Positions 36,367-46,700 of a stretch of 64,000 nt of DNA are shown here, piece after piece (positions within the stretch are counted from its first letter, which is position 1; every line of letters begins with the position of its first letter). The stretch comes from Dyella_D sp052115385 (GTDB taxonomy: Bacteria > Pseudomonadota > Gammaproteobacteria > Xanthomonadales > Rhodanobacteraceae). Under the pieces are notes generated by a model. It had not been told where the DNA came from. It ran no database searches and worked only from the letters and a program-made list of their open reading frames with translations. A program made the translations under genes and the position numbers. Location: contig NZ_JBFRGP010000002.1 in the NCBI RefSeq assembly GCF_052115385.1, positions 1-64,000 of the forward strand, in the 5' to 3' direction.

Positions 36367-37674
36367 GTGACCCGACTCGACTGGTTGAGCCAGCCCGCCC
36401 GCGCGCTGCACGGCAGCGTGCGCGTGCCGGGCGACAAGTCCGTTTCCCATCGCTCGATGATGCTGTCCGCGCTGGCCGAAGGCCGCTCGCATATCCGCGG
36501 CTTCCTCGAAGGCGAGGACACCCGCGCCACCGCGGCGGTGCTGCAGAAGCTTGGCGTGCGCATCGAGACGCTGAGCGAAGGCGAGCGCGTGGTCGACGGC
36601 GTCGGCCTGCATGGCCTGCGCGGCACCGCCCAGGCACTGGACTGCGGCAATGCCGGCACCGGCATGCGCCTGCTCGCCGGCCTGCTCGCGGGGCAGGCTT
36701 TCGACAGCACCCTGGTCGGCGATGAATCGCTGTCCAAGCGCCCGATGCGCCGCGTCACCGAGCCGCTGGCCGCGATGGGCGCGCGCATCGACACCCAGGA
36801 CGGCCTGCCGCCGCTGCGCGTGCATGGCGGCCAGCCGCTGCAGGGCATCCGCTACACGCTGCCGGTGGCGAGCGCGCAGGTGAAGTCCGCGCTGCTGCTG
36901 GCCGGCTTGTATGCGCAGGGCGAGACGGAAGTGATCGAGCCGCATCCCACCCGCGACTACACCGAACGCATGCTGGCCGCGTTCGGCTGGCCGATCGAAT
37001 TCGAGCCGGGCCGCGCGCGCCTCAGCGGCGGACATCGCCTGCGCGCCACCGACGTCGACGTGCCGGCGGATTTTTCCTCCGCCGCGTTCTTCCTGGTCGC
37101 CGGCAGCATCGTGCCGGGCGCTGAATTGCACCTGCCCGCGGTCGGCCTCAATCCGCGCCGCACCGGCCTGCTGCAGGCGCTGCGGCTGATGGGCGCGGAC
37201 ATCACGATCGAGAACGAACGCGAAAGCGGCGGCGAACCGGTGGGTGACCTGATCGTGCGTTACGCGCCGCTGCATGGCGTCGAGCTGCCCGAGGCGCTGG
37301 TGCCGGACATGATCGACGAGTTTCCCGCGCTGTTTATCGCGGCGGCGGTGGCGCAGGGGCGCACCGTGGTGCGCGGCGCGGCCGAGTTGCGCGTGAAGGA
37401 ATCCGATCGCATCGCGACCATGGCCGCCGGCATGAAGGCGATCGGCGCGAGCATCGAGGAGACGCCGGATGGCGCCATCATCGACGGCGGCGCGCTGCGC
37501 GGCGGCGAGGTGGACAGCCATGGCGACCATCGCATTGCGATGAGCTTTGCCATTGCGGGCCTGGTCGCGCGGGAGCCGATCCGGATCGGGGATTGCGCGA
37601 ATGTGGCTACCTCGTTCCCGGGTTTTATGGAGCTGGCGAACGGTTGCGGTTTCAACCTGTGCACTGACGGCTGA
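36367..37674 (+). CDS. aroA: 3-phosphoshikimate 1-carboxyvinyltransferase (EPSP synthase)
   Basis: This encodes 435 residues from a GTG start, preceded by GGAGAAG. It has the motifs VPGDKSVSHRSMML and CGNAGTGMRLLAGLLAG, and RVKESDRIATMA near the C-terminus. It joins shikimate-3-phosphate and phosphoenolpyruvate in the shikimate pathway. It lies 43 bp after pheA, likely in the same operon. A REP-like repeat starts 2 bases after its stop. Confidence 0.96.
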   Translation: MTRLDWLSQPARALHGSVRVPGDKSVSHRSMMLSALAEGRSHIRGFLEGEDTRATAAVLQKLGVRIETLSEGERVVDGVGLHGLRGTAQALDCGNAGTGMRLLAGLLAGQAFDSTLVGDESLSKRPMRRVTEPLAAMGARIDTQDGLPPLRVHGGQPLQGIRYTLPVASAQVKSALLLAGLYAQGETEVIEPHPTRDYTERMLAAFGWPIEFEPGRARLSGGHRLRATDVDVPADFSSAAFFLVAGSIVPGAELHLPAVGLNPRRTGLLQALRLMGADITIENERESGGEPVGDLIVRYAPLHGVELPEALVPDMIDEFPALFIAAAVAQGRTVVRGAAELRVKESDRIATMAAGMKAIGASIEETPDGAIIDGGALRGGEVDSHGDHRIAMSFAIAGLVAREPIRIGDCANVATSFPGFMELANGCGFNLCTDG

Positions 37675-37675
37675 C

Positions 37676-37763
37676 GTAGGTTGGGGTGAGCCGCAGGCGA
37701 ACCCCAACGGGCCCCGCAGCGTGTCGCCACGTTGGGGTTCGCCTGCGGCTCACCCCAACCTAC
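37676..37763. repeat. REP-like inverted repeat, copy 3
   Basis: Same arms as copy 1, in the variant with a GCAGGCGAACCCCAAC inner part. It starts 2 bases after the aroA stop codon. Confidence 0.85.
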
Positions 37764-37825
37764 ACGGGCAGGCTCGTGTCAACTTTGCCCAGCGGTTAGG
37801 CTTGGCGCCTCCGCCCGAGGTCCTC

Positions 37826-38605
37826 ATGCTCGCATTCGTCCCGCCTTTCATCGTCGCCATCCCCGCCCGCTACGGTTCCACCCGCCTGCCGGCCAAGCCG
37901 CTGCGCGAACTGGGCGGCGTACCGATGGTGGTGCGGGTGGCCCAGCGCGCGCTGCAGGCTGGCGCCGCCCAGGTGGTGGTGGCGGTGGACGACCGGCGTG
38001 TCGCCGATGCGCTGGCCGGGCAGGCCGGCATCGAGATATGCATGACCCGCGCCGACCACGCCTCCGGCAGCGACCGCCTGGCCGAATGCGCCGCGCACTA
38101 CGGTTGGGCCGACGACGCCATCGTGGTGAACCTGCAGGGCGACGAGCCGTTCGCGCCCGCCGCAGGCATCCGCGAAGTGGCGCGCGCGCTGGCCGAGGAC
38201 GACGCGCCGATGGCCACGCTGGCCACGCCGATTCTCGATGCCCACGAACTGTTCGATCCGAACGTGGTGAAGCTGGTGCGCACCGTCTCCGGCCGCGCGC
38301 TGTACTTCAGCCGGGCGCCGCTGCCGTGGGCGCGCGACGCGTTCGCCGCCAGCCGCGAGCAGTTGCCGGCCGAGGTGCCGTTCCTGCGCCATATCGGCAT
38401 CTATGCCTACCGCGCCGGCTTTCTCCAGCGCTACACGACGCTGCAGCGCACGCCGCTGGAGCAGGCCGAATCGCTGGAACAGCTGCGCGTGCTGGAGCAT
38501 GGCCATGCCATCGCCGTGCGCCTGACGCCGGAACCGTTTCCGCCGGGGATCGATACGGAAGCCGACGTCGCCCGCGCCGAGCAATGGCTGGCGGGGCAGG
38601 GATGA
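37826..38605 (+). CDS. kdsB: 3-deoxy-manno-octulosonate cytidylyltransferase
   Basis: This encodes 259 residues. It has the opening VAIPARYGSTRLPAKPLREL, VNLQGDEPFAP and HIGIYAYRAGFLQRY, all KdsB hallmarks. It activates Kdo with CTP for lipopolysaccharide inner core synthesis. ATG 37826 has GAGG upstream. The stop overlaps the next gene by 4 bases. Confidence 0.95.
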   Translation: MLAFVPPFIVAIPARYGSTRLPAKPLRELGGVPMVVRVAQRALQAGAAQVVVAVDDRRVADALAGQAGIEICMTRADHASGSDRLAECAAHYGWADDAIVVNLQGDEPFAPAAGIREVARALAEDDAPMATLATPILDAHELFDPNVVKLVRTVSGRALYFSRAPLPWARDAFAASREQLPAEVPFLRHIGIYAYRAGFLQRYTTLQRTPLEQAESLEQLRVLEHGHAIAVRLTPEPFPPGIDTEADVARAEQWLAGQG

Positions 38606-39069
38606 GCGCGCCGCGCGTCCTGTTCGTGTGCCTGGGAAATATCTGCCGTTCGCCGCTGGTCGAAGGCGTGGCGCGCCAGCGCTGCGCCGAGGCCGGCCTG
38701 GCCGTGGACGTGGCCTCGTGCGGCACCGGCCACTGGCATGTGGGCGAGGGTGCGGACCCGCGCATGGTGCGCGCGGCCGCCGTGGCGGGGTTCGATCTTT
38801 CGACGCATCGCGCCCGGCAGTTGCGGGCCGCGGACCTGGATGAGTACGACCTGGTATTGGCCATGGACAGCGACAACCTGCGCGGCATCCGCCACCTCGT
38901 CACAGCGCACTCACGGGCCGAAACCGCGCTGTTCCTGCCCTGGACCGGCACCGCGCCGCCGCAGGATTTCCCCGATCCCTACTACGGCGAAGCCGAAGCT
39001 TTCACTGCCTGCGTGGGGCTGGCCGAGCAAGCCGTGGCCGGGCTGATCGAGCGCCTGCGCCGCCGTTGA
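38602..39069 (+). CDS. Low-molecular-weight protein-tyrosine phosphatase
   Basis: This encodes 155 residues. The catalytic CX5R loop is VCLGNICRSP near the N-terminus, and the acid/base Asp lies in FPDPYYGEAEAF. Bacterial members dephosphorylate tyrosine kinases of polysaccharide export, so coupling to kdsB (ATGA overlap) fits an envelope role, but no kinase is nearby and the substrate is unknown. Confidence 0.9.
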   Translation: MSAPRVLFVCLGNICRSPLVEGVARQRCAEAGLAVDVASCGTGHWHVGEGADPRMVRAAAVAGFDLSTHRARQLRAADLDEYDLVLAMDSDNLRGIRHLVTAHSRAETALFLPWTGTAPPQDFPDPYYGEAEAFTACVGLAEQAVAGLIERLRRR

Positions 39070-39136
39070 GCGGCGCCATTGCAATGGCGCCGCCGGCCTC
39101 CATAAGAGAGGGGCGAATCCCGTTAGAATTCACCCT

Positions 39137-40963
39137 ATGCAGCCCACTCCGCCGCAGGCCTTCGACGGCAAGGCCTTCGTCCGCACCCTGACCACCTCGC
39201 CTGGCGTCTATCGGTATTTCGATGCCGAGGGCGACCTGCTCTATGTCGGCAAGGCGGGCAATCTCAAGAAGCGCGTCGGCAGCTATTTTCTCAAGCCGCG
39301 GATGGAGCCGCGCATCGCCTCGATGGTCTCGCAGATCGAGCGGGTGGAGATCACCGTCACGCGCACCGAGGGCGAGGCGCTGCTGCTGGAATCGCAGCTG
39401 ATCAAGTCGCTGAAGCCGCGCTACAACATCCTGCTGCGCGACGACAAAAGCTATCCGTATATTTATCTGTCCAGCAAAGAGGACTATCCGCGGCTGGCTT
39501 TCCATCGCGGCGCCAAGAACCTGCCGGGGCGCTATTTCGGGCCGTATCCGAGCGCCTTCGCGGTGCGCGAAAGCCTCAACCTGATGCAGAAGCTGTTCAA
39601 GGTGCGCCAGTGCGAGGACAGCTATTTCCGCAACCGCTCGCGGCCCTGCCTGCAGCACCAGATCGGGCGTTGCACCGCGCCGTGCGTGCAGCTGATCACG
39701 GTGGACGACTACCGCAGCGACGTGCGCCATGCCGAGATGTTCCTGGATGGGCGCAGCAGCGCGGTGATCGATGAACTGGTGGGCTCGATGGAGCTGGCCA
39801 GCAAGTCGCTGGAGTTCGAGCGCGCCGCTTCGATGCGCGACCAGGTCGCCGCACTGCGCGGCCTGCAGGCCCAGCACCACGTGCATGGGGCCAGCGCCGA
39901 CATGGACGTGATCGCCTGCCGCATCGAGGCCGGCATGGCCTGCGTCAGCGTGCTGTTCTTCCGCAACGGCATCAGCCTGGGCACCCGCGATTTCTTCCCG
40001 CGCCTGCCGCTGGATGCCGAGCCCGGCGATGTCATGGCCCAGTTCATCGCGCAGTACTACCTGGACCGGCCGGTGCCGCGCGAACTGATCCTGTGCCAGC
40101 CGATTCCCGACCAGGAGATCCTGGCCGAGGTGCTGACCCAGCAATCGGGCCGCACGGTGGAACTGAAAGCCAGCGTGCGCGGCGAACGCGCGCGCTTCCT
40201 GCAGATGGCCGAGCGCAATGCGCAGGCCTCGCTGACCGCACGCCTGGCCAGCCGGCAGACGCTGGGGGCGCGCTTCGACGACCTGCAGAAGCTGCTGGAA
40301 CTGGACGCGGCGCCGCGGCGCATCGAATGCTTCGACATCAGCCACACCATGGGCGAGGCGACGGTGGCTTCGTGCGTGGTGTTCGGTCCGGAAGGGGCGG
40401 AGAAATCGCACTACCGGCGCTTCAATATCGCCGGCATCACGCCGGGCGACGACTACGCGGCCATGCACCAGGCGCTGACCCGGCGCTTCCGCAAGGTGGC
40501 GGAAGGCGAGGGTGCCAGTCCCGATATCCTGCTGATCGACGGTGGCAGCGGCCAGGTGGCGCAGGCGCTGGACGTGCTGCAGGAACTGGGCGTCACCGGC
40601 ATCCGTGTGGTCGGCGTGGCGAAAGGACCGGGCCGGCGCGCGGGCGAGGAGACGCTGATCCTGGCCGAGAGCGGCCGCGAGCTGCATCCGGGCCCGGCCT
40701 CGCCGGCGCTGCACCTGGTGGCGGCGGTGCGCGACGAGGCGCACCGCTTCGCCATCAGCGGACATCGCAAGCGGCGCGAAAAGGCGCGCGAACGCAGCGT
40801 GCTGGAAGACGTGCCGGGCATCGGCGCGCGCCGCCGCTCCGCACTGCTCAAGGCTTTCGGCGGTCTCGGCGGCGTGGAAGCCGCGGGCGTGGAAGAGCTG
40901 ACCAGGATCAAGGGCATCGACCGTGGCCTGGCGGAGCGCATCTATGCGGCCCTGCATGGCTGA
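39137..40963 (+). CDS. uvrC: UvrABC system protein C
   Basis: This encodes 608 residues (610 in E. coli). It has an N-terminal GIY-YIG nuclease (about 15-95, GVYRYFDAEGDLLYVGKAGNL), a UVR motif (about 205-240), an RNase H-like 5' nuclease (about 380-540, RIECFDISHTMG, LIDGGSGQ) and helix-hairpin-helix motifs at the end (LEDVPGIGARRRSALLKAFG). It makes the two incisions in nucleotide excision repair. It is followed by pgsA and tRNA genes as in E. coli. Confidence 0.97.
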   Translation: MQPTPPQAFDGKAFVRTLTTSPGVYRYFDAEGDLLYVGKAGNLKKRVGSYFLKPRMEPRIASMVSQIERVEITVTRTEGEALLLESQLIKSLKPRYNILLRDDKSYPYIYLSSKEDYPRLAFHRGAKNLPGRYFGPYPSAFAVRESLNLMQKLFKVRQCEDSYFRNRSRPCLQHQIGRCTAPCVQLITVDDYRSDVRHAEMFLDGRSSAVIDELVGSMELASKSLEFERAASMRDQVAALRGLQAQHHVHGASADMDVIACRIEAGMACVSVLFFRNGISLGTRDFFPRLPLDAEPGDVMAQFIAQYYLDRPVPRELILCQPIPDQEILAEVLTQQSGRTVELKASVRGERARFLQMAERNAQASLTARLASRQTLGARFDDLQKLLELDAAPRRIECFDISHTMGEATVASCVVFGPEGAEKSHYRRFNIAGITPGDDYAAMHQALTRRFRKVAEGEGASPDILLIDGGSGQVAQALDVLQELGVTGIRVVGVAKGPGRRAGEETLILAESGRELHPGPASPALHLVAAVRDEAHRFAISGHRKRREKARERSVLEDVPGIGARRRSALLKAFGGLGGVEAAGVEELTRIKGIDRGLAERIYAALHG

Positions 40964-41025
40964 ACCATCGTTACTGTGCGTTGACGGGCGCGTGCGACAC
41001 TGCGCCGATGAGAGCTGAGCAACCT

Positions 41026-41643
41026 ATGCGCATCAACCTGCCCACCTGGCTCACCCTGTTTCGCGTAGCGCTGCTGCCGGTGATGGTGGTGGTGTTCTAC
41101 TGGCAGTTCCCGGGCCACAACATCACCGCGGCGGTGGTGTTCGTGTTCGCCGCGATCACCGACTGGCTGGACGGCTACCTGGCGCGTCGGCTCAATCTGA
41201 CGTCCGCATTCGGCGCTTTCCTCGACCCGGTGGCCGACAAGCTGATGGTGGCGGTGACCCTGTTCCTGCTGGTCGAGTCGCATCGCGGCGGCTGGGCCGG
41301 GGTGCTGATGGCGGTGACCGCGGCGGTGATCGTGGGGCGCGAGATCAGCGTGTCCGCGCTGCGCGAGTGGATGGCCGAGATCGGCATGCGCGCGGCGGTG
41401 CAGGTGGCCTTCGTGGGCAAGCTCAAGACCGTGATGCAGATGATCGCGCTGGTGGTGCTGATCGTGCAGCACGAGAAGAGCGCCGAGGCGCTGCGCCTGT
41501 ATCACATCGGCGAGGCGCTGCTGGTGGTGGCGGGCGTGTTGACCATCTGGTCCGGCCTGTATTACCTGCGTGCCGCATGGCCGATGTTGCGCGGCGAACC
41601 GCCGCACAATAAGCCGGTGAACGAAGAAAACTCGCCTCTGTGA
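41026..41643 (+). CDS. pgsA: CDP-diacylglycerol-glycerol-3-phosphate 3-phosphatidyltransferase
   Basis: This encodes 205 residues with several membrane helices. The CDP-alcohol phosphotransferase motif is complete: DWLDGYLARRLN followed by SAFGAFLDPVADK (pattern DGx2ARx8Gx3Dx3D). It makes phosphatidylglycerol phosphate in the inner membrane. ATG 41026 gives the family start RINLPTWLTLFR; an in-frame ATG at 41008 would add six residues. Confidence 0.93.
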   Translation: MRINLPTWLTLFRVALLPVMVVVFYWQFPGHNITAAVVFVFAAITDWLDGYLARRLNLTSAFGAFLDPVADKLMVAVTLFLLVESHRGGWAGVLMAVTAAVIVGREISVSALREWMAEIGMRAAVQVAFVGKLKTVMQMIALVVLIVQHEKSAEALRLYHIGEALLVVAGVLTIWSGLYYLRAAWPMLRGEPPHNKPVNEENSPL

Positions 41644-41691
41644 CAGAGGCTTGACGATGGCGCTTTAGCCATTACAATGCGCGACTCCGAT

Positions 41692-41767
<76 letters not shown>

Positions 41768-41773
41768 GTTTCG

Positions 41774-41812
41774 ATGAAAGCCTCGGTAAATCCGGGGCTT
41801 TCTCGTTTTCGG
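41774..41812 (+). terminator. Terminator after tRNA-Gly copy 1
   Basis: GAAAGCCTCGG pairs with CCGGGGCTTTC, followed by TCGTTTTC. Confidence 0.65.
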
Positions 41813-41924
41813 GACCTGGATAATTCCGGGTCGGATGCGGGGTGAAAACGGTAACGGCGCGCAAATTAATCCGTCGCCGCCTCTTCACAAATCCCGATCT
41901 TCTGCTATGATTTCTGACTCCGAT

Positions 41925-42000
<76 letters not shown>

Positions 42001-42006
42001 GTTTTC

Positions 42007-42040
42007 AGCAAAACCTCGGGTCGCCGGGGTTTTGTTTTTT
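42007..42040 (+). terminator. Terminator after tRNA-Gly copy 2
   Basis: AAAACCTCGG pairs with CCGGGGTTTT, followed by GTTTTTT. Confidence 0.7.
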
Positions 42041-42081
42041 AAGGCGTAGCGTGATCTTTCCGGTTACGATGCGCTGGCAAT

Positions 42082-42155
42082 GGCCAGGTGGCAGAGTGGT
42101 CATGCAGCGGCCTGCAAAGCCGCGTACGCCGGTTCGATTCCGACCCTGGCCTCCA
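42082..42155 (+). tRNA. tRNA-Cys (anticodon GCA)
   Basis: It is a 74-base cloverleaf with acceptor GGCCAGG/CCTGGCC, anticodon loop CCTGCAAAG, TTCGATTC in the T arm and encoded CCA. Confidence 0.97.
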
Positions 42156-42165
42156 TTGCGAAGAT

Positions 42166-42198
42166 TCAAAAAGCCCGCCTAAAGCGGGCTTTTTGTTG
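42166..42198 (+). terminator. Terminator after tRNA-Cys
   Basis: AAAAAGCCCGCC and GCGGGCTTTTTG form a stem with a short TAAA loop and a T-run. Confidence 0.8.
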
Positions 42199-42335
42199 CC
42201 TGCGCGGGTGGCGCTGGAAGAGCGCATCGGTGGCGGATGGCGATGATCCCGCAGGCGCGGCCGCGCCGCCGCACGCATGTTAGGATGCGCCGCGACAGCG
42301 CTGGCGGCGCGCATCGCGCGGCACGAAGTCTTTCA

Positions 42336-42422
42336 GCCCGGATGGCGAAACTGGTAGACGCAAGGGACTTAAAATCCCTCAGCCGAAAGGCTATGCGGGT
42401 TCGATTCCCGCTCCGGGCACCA
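42336..42422 (+). tRNA. tRNA-Leu (anticodon TAA)
   Basis: It is an 87-base class II tRNA: acceptor GCCCGGA/TCCGGGC, anticodon loop ACTTAAAAT, a long variable arm (CAGCCGAAAGGCT) and encoded CCA. The order Gly-Cys-Leu after pgsA matches glyW-cysT-leuZ of E. coli. Confidence 0.96.
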
Positions 42423-42976
42423 GCCGTCCTCTTATGTCGCTGCGATATCCCGCCGGCCACACCACGAGCGATCTGGTCCGCTTCCTTCGCATCAGGCGTT
42501 GTCCCACAGATATCTCCGCATGCGGCAATCTATGCATAAGCACATCGACCGGCTTGGCTGACGTCGACAGCGTCCATCGATGTAGGACAACATCGTGCGT
42601 CCAGCCCGGCGATGACCAGGAAGACGGTCGGAATCACTCCTAAATCGATGTCGCGATCTGGATCAGCGCTGTCGGCGTTCGCTCTCTTCAGGCGCAAGGC
42701 ATTTCCTGGCGCCACCGCACGTCCGGGGCCGCTGGAAAGCGCGAAAATCATCACGAGGAGATAACACTCGCCAGCTTATGACGACACACCGTAGGTCATG
42801 ACTGACAGACCCGGTCAGGACGATCGAAGATACTTGCGCAAGTCCAGGCGGAAACGCTCCGGGAAAGGGAGGCGAGAAGAAGCTTTTATGTTGGTGGACG
42901 CCACTTACAGGGGGGTGCTTGCATCGTATGCGCATGCCGCCTACTTTCACGAACTTGACCCACGGAGGGCGGGGAC
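42423..42976. other. 554-bp gap between tRNA-Leu and the GacA-type gene
   Basis: No supported gene is seen. It should hold the promoter and leader of the response regulator. No clear hairpin or repeat stands out. Confidence 0.45.
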
Positions 42977-43630
42977 GTGATCAATCTGGTTCTTATTGAC
43001 GATCACGAGCTCGTCCGCACCGGTTTCAGGATGATCCTGCAGCAGCAGCCGGACGTGCATATCTGTGGCGAGGCGGGGACAGCCGAAGATGGCCTGAAGC
43101 TGATCCGCGCGCACGAGCCGCAGATCGCGCTGGTGGACGTGCACATGCCGGGCATGAGCGGCATCGAGCTGACCGAGCGCGTGGCGCGGGCCAAGATGCC
43201 GACGCAGATCATCATCATCACGGTGGTGGACGACGCGCGCTTTCCCAAGCGCCTGCTCGAAGCCGGCGCCACCGGTTATCTCACCAAAGGCTGCACCGCC
43301 GACGAGCTGCTGTGCGCGGTGCGCCAGGTCGCTGGCGGCCGCCGCTATCTGGCGCCGGCCGTGGCTCAGCAGCTGGCGCTGGCGACGCTGGACGGCGAGG
43401 CCTCGCCGTTCGATGCGCTGTCCAGCCGCGAGCTGGAAGTGGCCATGATGCTGGTGCGCGGCAAGGCGCTCACCACCATCGGCGAGCAGCTCAACCTGAG
43501 TCCGAAGACGGTATCCACCTACAAGCAGCGCCTGATGGAGAAGCTGCAGGTGGACCACATCGTCAGCCTCGCGCACCTGATGACCATCCACGGGCTGCTC
43601 GATACGCACAACAACCAGATCGGCGGTTGA
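42977..43630 (+). CDS. gacA: GacA/UvrY-type response regulator (NarL/FixJ family)
   Basis: This encodes 217 residues from a GTG start. The receiver domain has LIDDHELVRTG and the phospho-acceptor Asp in LVDVHMPGMSGIEL, with the conserved Lys in GYLTKGCTADEL. The LuxR-type helix-turn-helix has LSSRELEVAMMLVRGK and LNLSPKTVSTYKQRLMEKL. Similarity to GacA/UvrY runs through both halves. In E. coli uvrY lies directly upstream of uvrC; here a homologue lies downstream of the tRNA genes of the same cluster. Such regulators control CsrA-antagonising small RNAs. The sensor kinase is not in the window. Confidence 0.85.
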   Translation: MINLVLIDDHELVRTGFRMILQQQPDVHICGEAGTAEDGLKLIRAHEPQIALVDVHMPGMSGIELTERVARAKMPTQIIIITVVDDARFPKRLLEAGATGYLTKGCTADELLCAVRQVAGGRRYLAPAVAQQLALATLDGEASPFDALSSRELEVAMMLVRGKALTTIGEQLNLSPKTVSTYKQRLMEKLQVDHIVSLAHLMTIHGLLDTHNNQIGG

Positions 43631-43687
43631 TCGGATCCGTCAGCGATCGATCTGCGTCGAGCGATGCGTTGCGGTGGATTCGCCGCA

Positions 43688-43722
43688 TAAAAAAAGCCGG
43701 GCCATGAGCCCGGCTTTTTCGT
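43688..43722. terminator. Bidirectional terminator between gacA-like gene and rne
   Basis: AAAAAAGCCGGGC and GCCCGGCTTTTT form a strong stem with both A- and T-runs between convergent genes. Confidence 0.85.
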
Positions 43723-43740
43723 GCCACGCGTTGCGGCGGA

Positions 43741-46700
43741 TCAGCCGTTGGACGCGTGGTGGTCCTTCTTCTCTTCCGCGGCTGCGGCGTCCGGTTCGAC
43801 GCTGTCGTCGGTCGCATGCGTTGCAGGCGCCGGCGTCGGCTCGGTGGTCGATGCCGCGTGTCCCAGCAGGTCGCCCTGCTTGGGCAGCTGCGCCACCGGC
43901 GTAGCGGCCGGGGCTTCCGGCTGCGGCGCTTCCTCGGCGGGCGCAGGCTCGTCGGCGACGACCGCTTCGTGCCTGGTCTCGACGACTTCCTCGGCGTGGA
44001 CCTGCGGCTCGGTCCTGGGCGTTTCCACCACAGGCTCGACCGGCGTGGGCTCGATGTGCGTGGGCTCGATGTGCTGCACCGGCGCGACGTGCACCGGCGC
44101 GACAGGCGTCGGCTCGACATGCGCCGATTCGACGGGCGCCGGCTCGGCCGCAGGCGTGACCGTCACAGGCTCGGCCACCACGGTTTCGGCAACGAACACC
44201 GGTGCGGATTCCGTCACCGTCACCGGCGCGCGGAACTCGTTTTCTACCACGGCAGCGAACGGCGCCGACACATCGGCGACCGCCGGCGTCGCTGCCACCG
44301 GCACGTGTGCCAGCACCGGTTCCGCGGGCAGCTCGGCAGCGGCCTCCGGCTCATCCGACTTCAGCGGAAGCGGCGGCAGGGCGGGCAGGTTGAACGAGGC
44401 CGGCGCGGGGGCAGGCGTTTCCACCACCGGGACGTCGAGTTCGGCATGCGGCGCCGACCCGTGGCCAGCGGCTGCGGATTCGACGCTTTCCGTGGCGATC
44501 ACGGCAGCCGCGGCCGCGGTGGAGGCGACAGCAGCAGGTACACGCCGGGCTTCGGGCTTGGCCGACGGCTCGATGCCGTCTTCCTCGCGGTCTTCGTCAT
44601 CCAGATCGAACTCGTTGTCCAGCTGCGCCTCGGACGAGCCGGCCTGGCCGGCGTCCTCGTGGCGACGGCGGCGGCGACCGCCGCGGCGGCCACGGCGACG
44701 ACGCGGCTGATTGCCTTCGGCTTCGGCGTCGGCGGCCGGATCCACGCCATCGGGCGCGACCGCATCGGTCACCGGCTTGGCGGCGAGCGCGGCGTCCTGC
44801 GCGGCTTCATCGGCGGGTGCGGCGACCGGGCGCTGCGCCTGCGGAGCGGGCTGCGGCGGCATGGTCGGCTCGGCAGCAACCAGTGGCTGCTGGGCGGGCT
44901 GACGCGGCTGGCGCGGTTCCTGCACCGGCGTGGCCTGCGGCTGCGCGGGCTTGGCCTGCTGCTCCTGCCGCGGCTGCTGCTTGCGCTCGCCGGCCTGCGC
45001 CTCGGCAGCCTTCGGCTGCTGCTGACGCGGCTGCTGCTCCTGCCGGGCCTGTTCCTGCCGGGCCTGCTGTTCCGGCTTGGCCTGGCCCTGCGGCTGGCGC
45101 GGCTGCTGTTCGTTGCCGCGCTGGCGATTGCCCTTGCCCTGCTGCGGCTGCTGCGCCTGGCCCTGCTGCTTGGGCTGCTGCTGTTCGCGGCGCTGCTGCG
45201 GCTGCTGCTGGCGGTTCTGCGACTGGCCGCGGCCACGCTCGTCACGGCCGCGTTCGTCACGGCGCTGATTGCGTGCACCGGCGTTGGCGGATGCCGCTTC
45301 GCGCTTGGCTTCCGGGGCGGGAGCCGGCGCCGGGGCGGGACGGAACCAGCCCAGGAAACGGGAGATCATGCCGCCGCTCGGGGTCGGCGCGGCGGCCGGA
45401 CGCGGAGCCGGGCGGGCCGGCGCTGCGGCGACCGGTGCCGGTGCGGTTTCCTCGCGCACGGGCGCGGGGGAGGCGGGCACGATGCCGCTGACCGCCGGCT
45501 GCTCGCCGCTGCCCAGGGCCTGGCCCATCTTCGGGATCGGCGCGGCTTCCACCACCGTCCGGCGCTCATAGCTGGGCTTGCTGTGCTCGCCCATGTCCGC
45601 TTCGCGGATGCGCTGGATCTCGATGTGCGGCGTTTCGAGCTGGTCGTCGGCCACGATCACCACGTGGACCTTGTTGCGCAGCTCCACTTCGACCACGCCG
45701 GCGCGCTTCTCGTTGAGCATGAAGTTGGCCACCGCGGGCGGGGCCTGCACCAGCACCTGGCCGGTGTTGTCCTTCATCGCGTGCTCTTCGATCAGGCGCA
45801 GGGTCGACAGCGCCAGCGATTCCACGCTGCGGATATGGCCGTGGCCCTCGCAGCGCGGACATACGATCTGGGTGGCTTCGCCCAGGCTCGGGCGCAGGCG
45901 CTGGCGCGACATCTCCAGCAGGCCGAAGCGCGAGATGCGGCCGACCTGCACGCGGGCGCGGTCCAGCTTCAGCGCGTCCTTCAGGCGCTCTTCCACTTCG
46001 CGCTGGTGCTTGGGGCTGTCCATGTCGATGAAATCGATCACGATCAGGCCGCCGGCATCGCGGATGCGCAGCTGGCGGGCGATTTCCACCGCCGCCTCGC
46101 AGTTGGTGTTGAACGCGGTTTCCTCGATGTCGCTGCCCTTGGTGGCCTTCGAGGAGTTGATGTCGACCGCGGTCAGCGCTTCGGTCTGGTCGATCACGAT
46201 CGAGCCGCCGGAAGGCAGGCGCACCTGGCGGTCGAACGCGCTCTCGATCTGGGTCTCGATCTGGTAGCGCGAGAACAGCGGGGTGTCGTCGCGGTACAGC
46301 TTGAGCTTGCGCAGGGCATTGGGCATGACCTGCTGCATGAACTCGCGCGCGTCGTTGAACAGCGCTTCCTCGTCGATCAGAATCTCGCCGATGTCATTGC
46401 GCAGGTAGTCGCGCAGGGCGCGGATGAACAGCTTCGATTCCTGGTAGATCAGGAACGGCGCCTTCTGCGCGTTGGCGGCGGCCGAGATGGCCTTCCACAG
46501 CTGCAGCAGGTAGTCCAGGTCCCACTGCAGTTCCTCGGCGTCGCGACCCATGCCGGCGGTGCGCACGATCAGGCCGACGTCGTCCGGCACGGTGAGGTGT
46601 TCCAGCGCTTCCTTCAGGGCCTGCCGGTCCTCGCCCTCGATCCGGCGCGAGACGCCGCCGGCCTTCGGGTTGTTCGGCATCAGCACCATGTAGCGGCCGG

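Noticed and set aside
42039..42460. Short open frames over the tRNA-Cys and tRNA-Leu genes
   Set aside because: They are translations across tRNA genes, a common false gene call.
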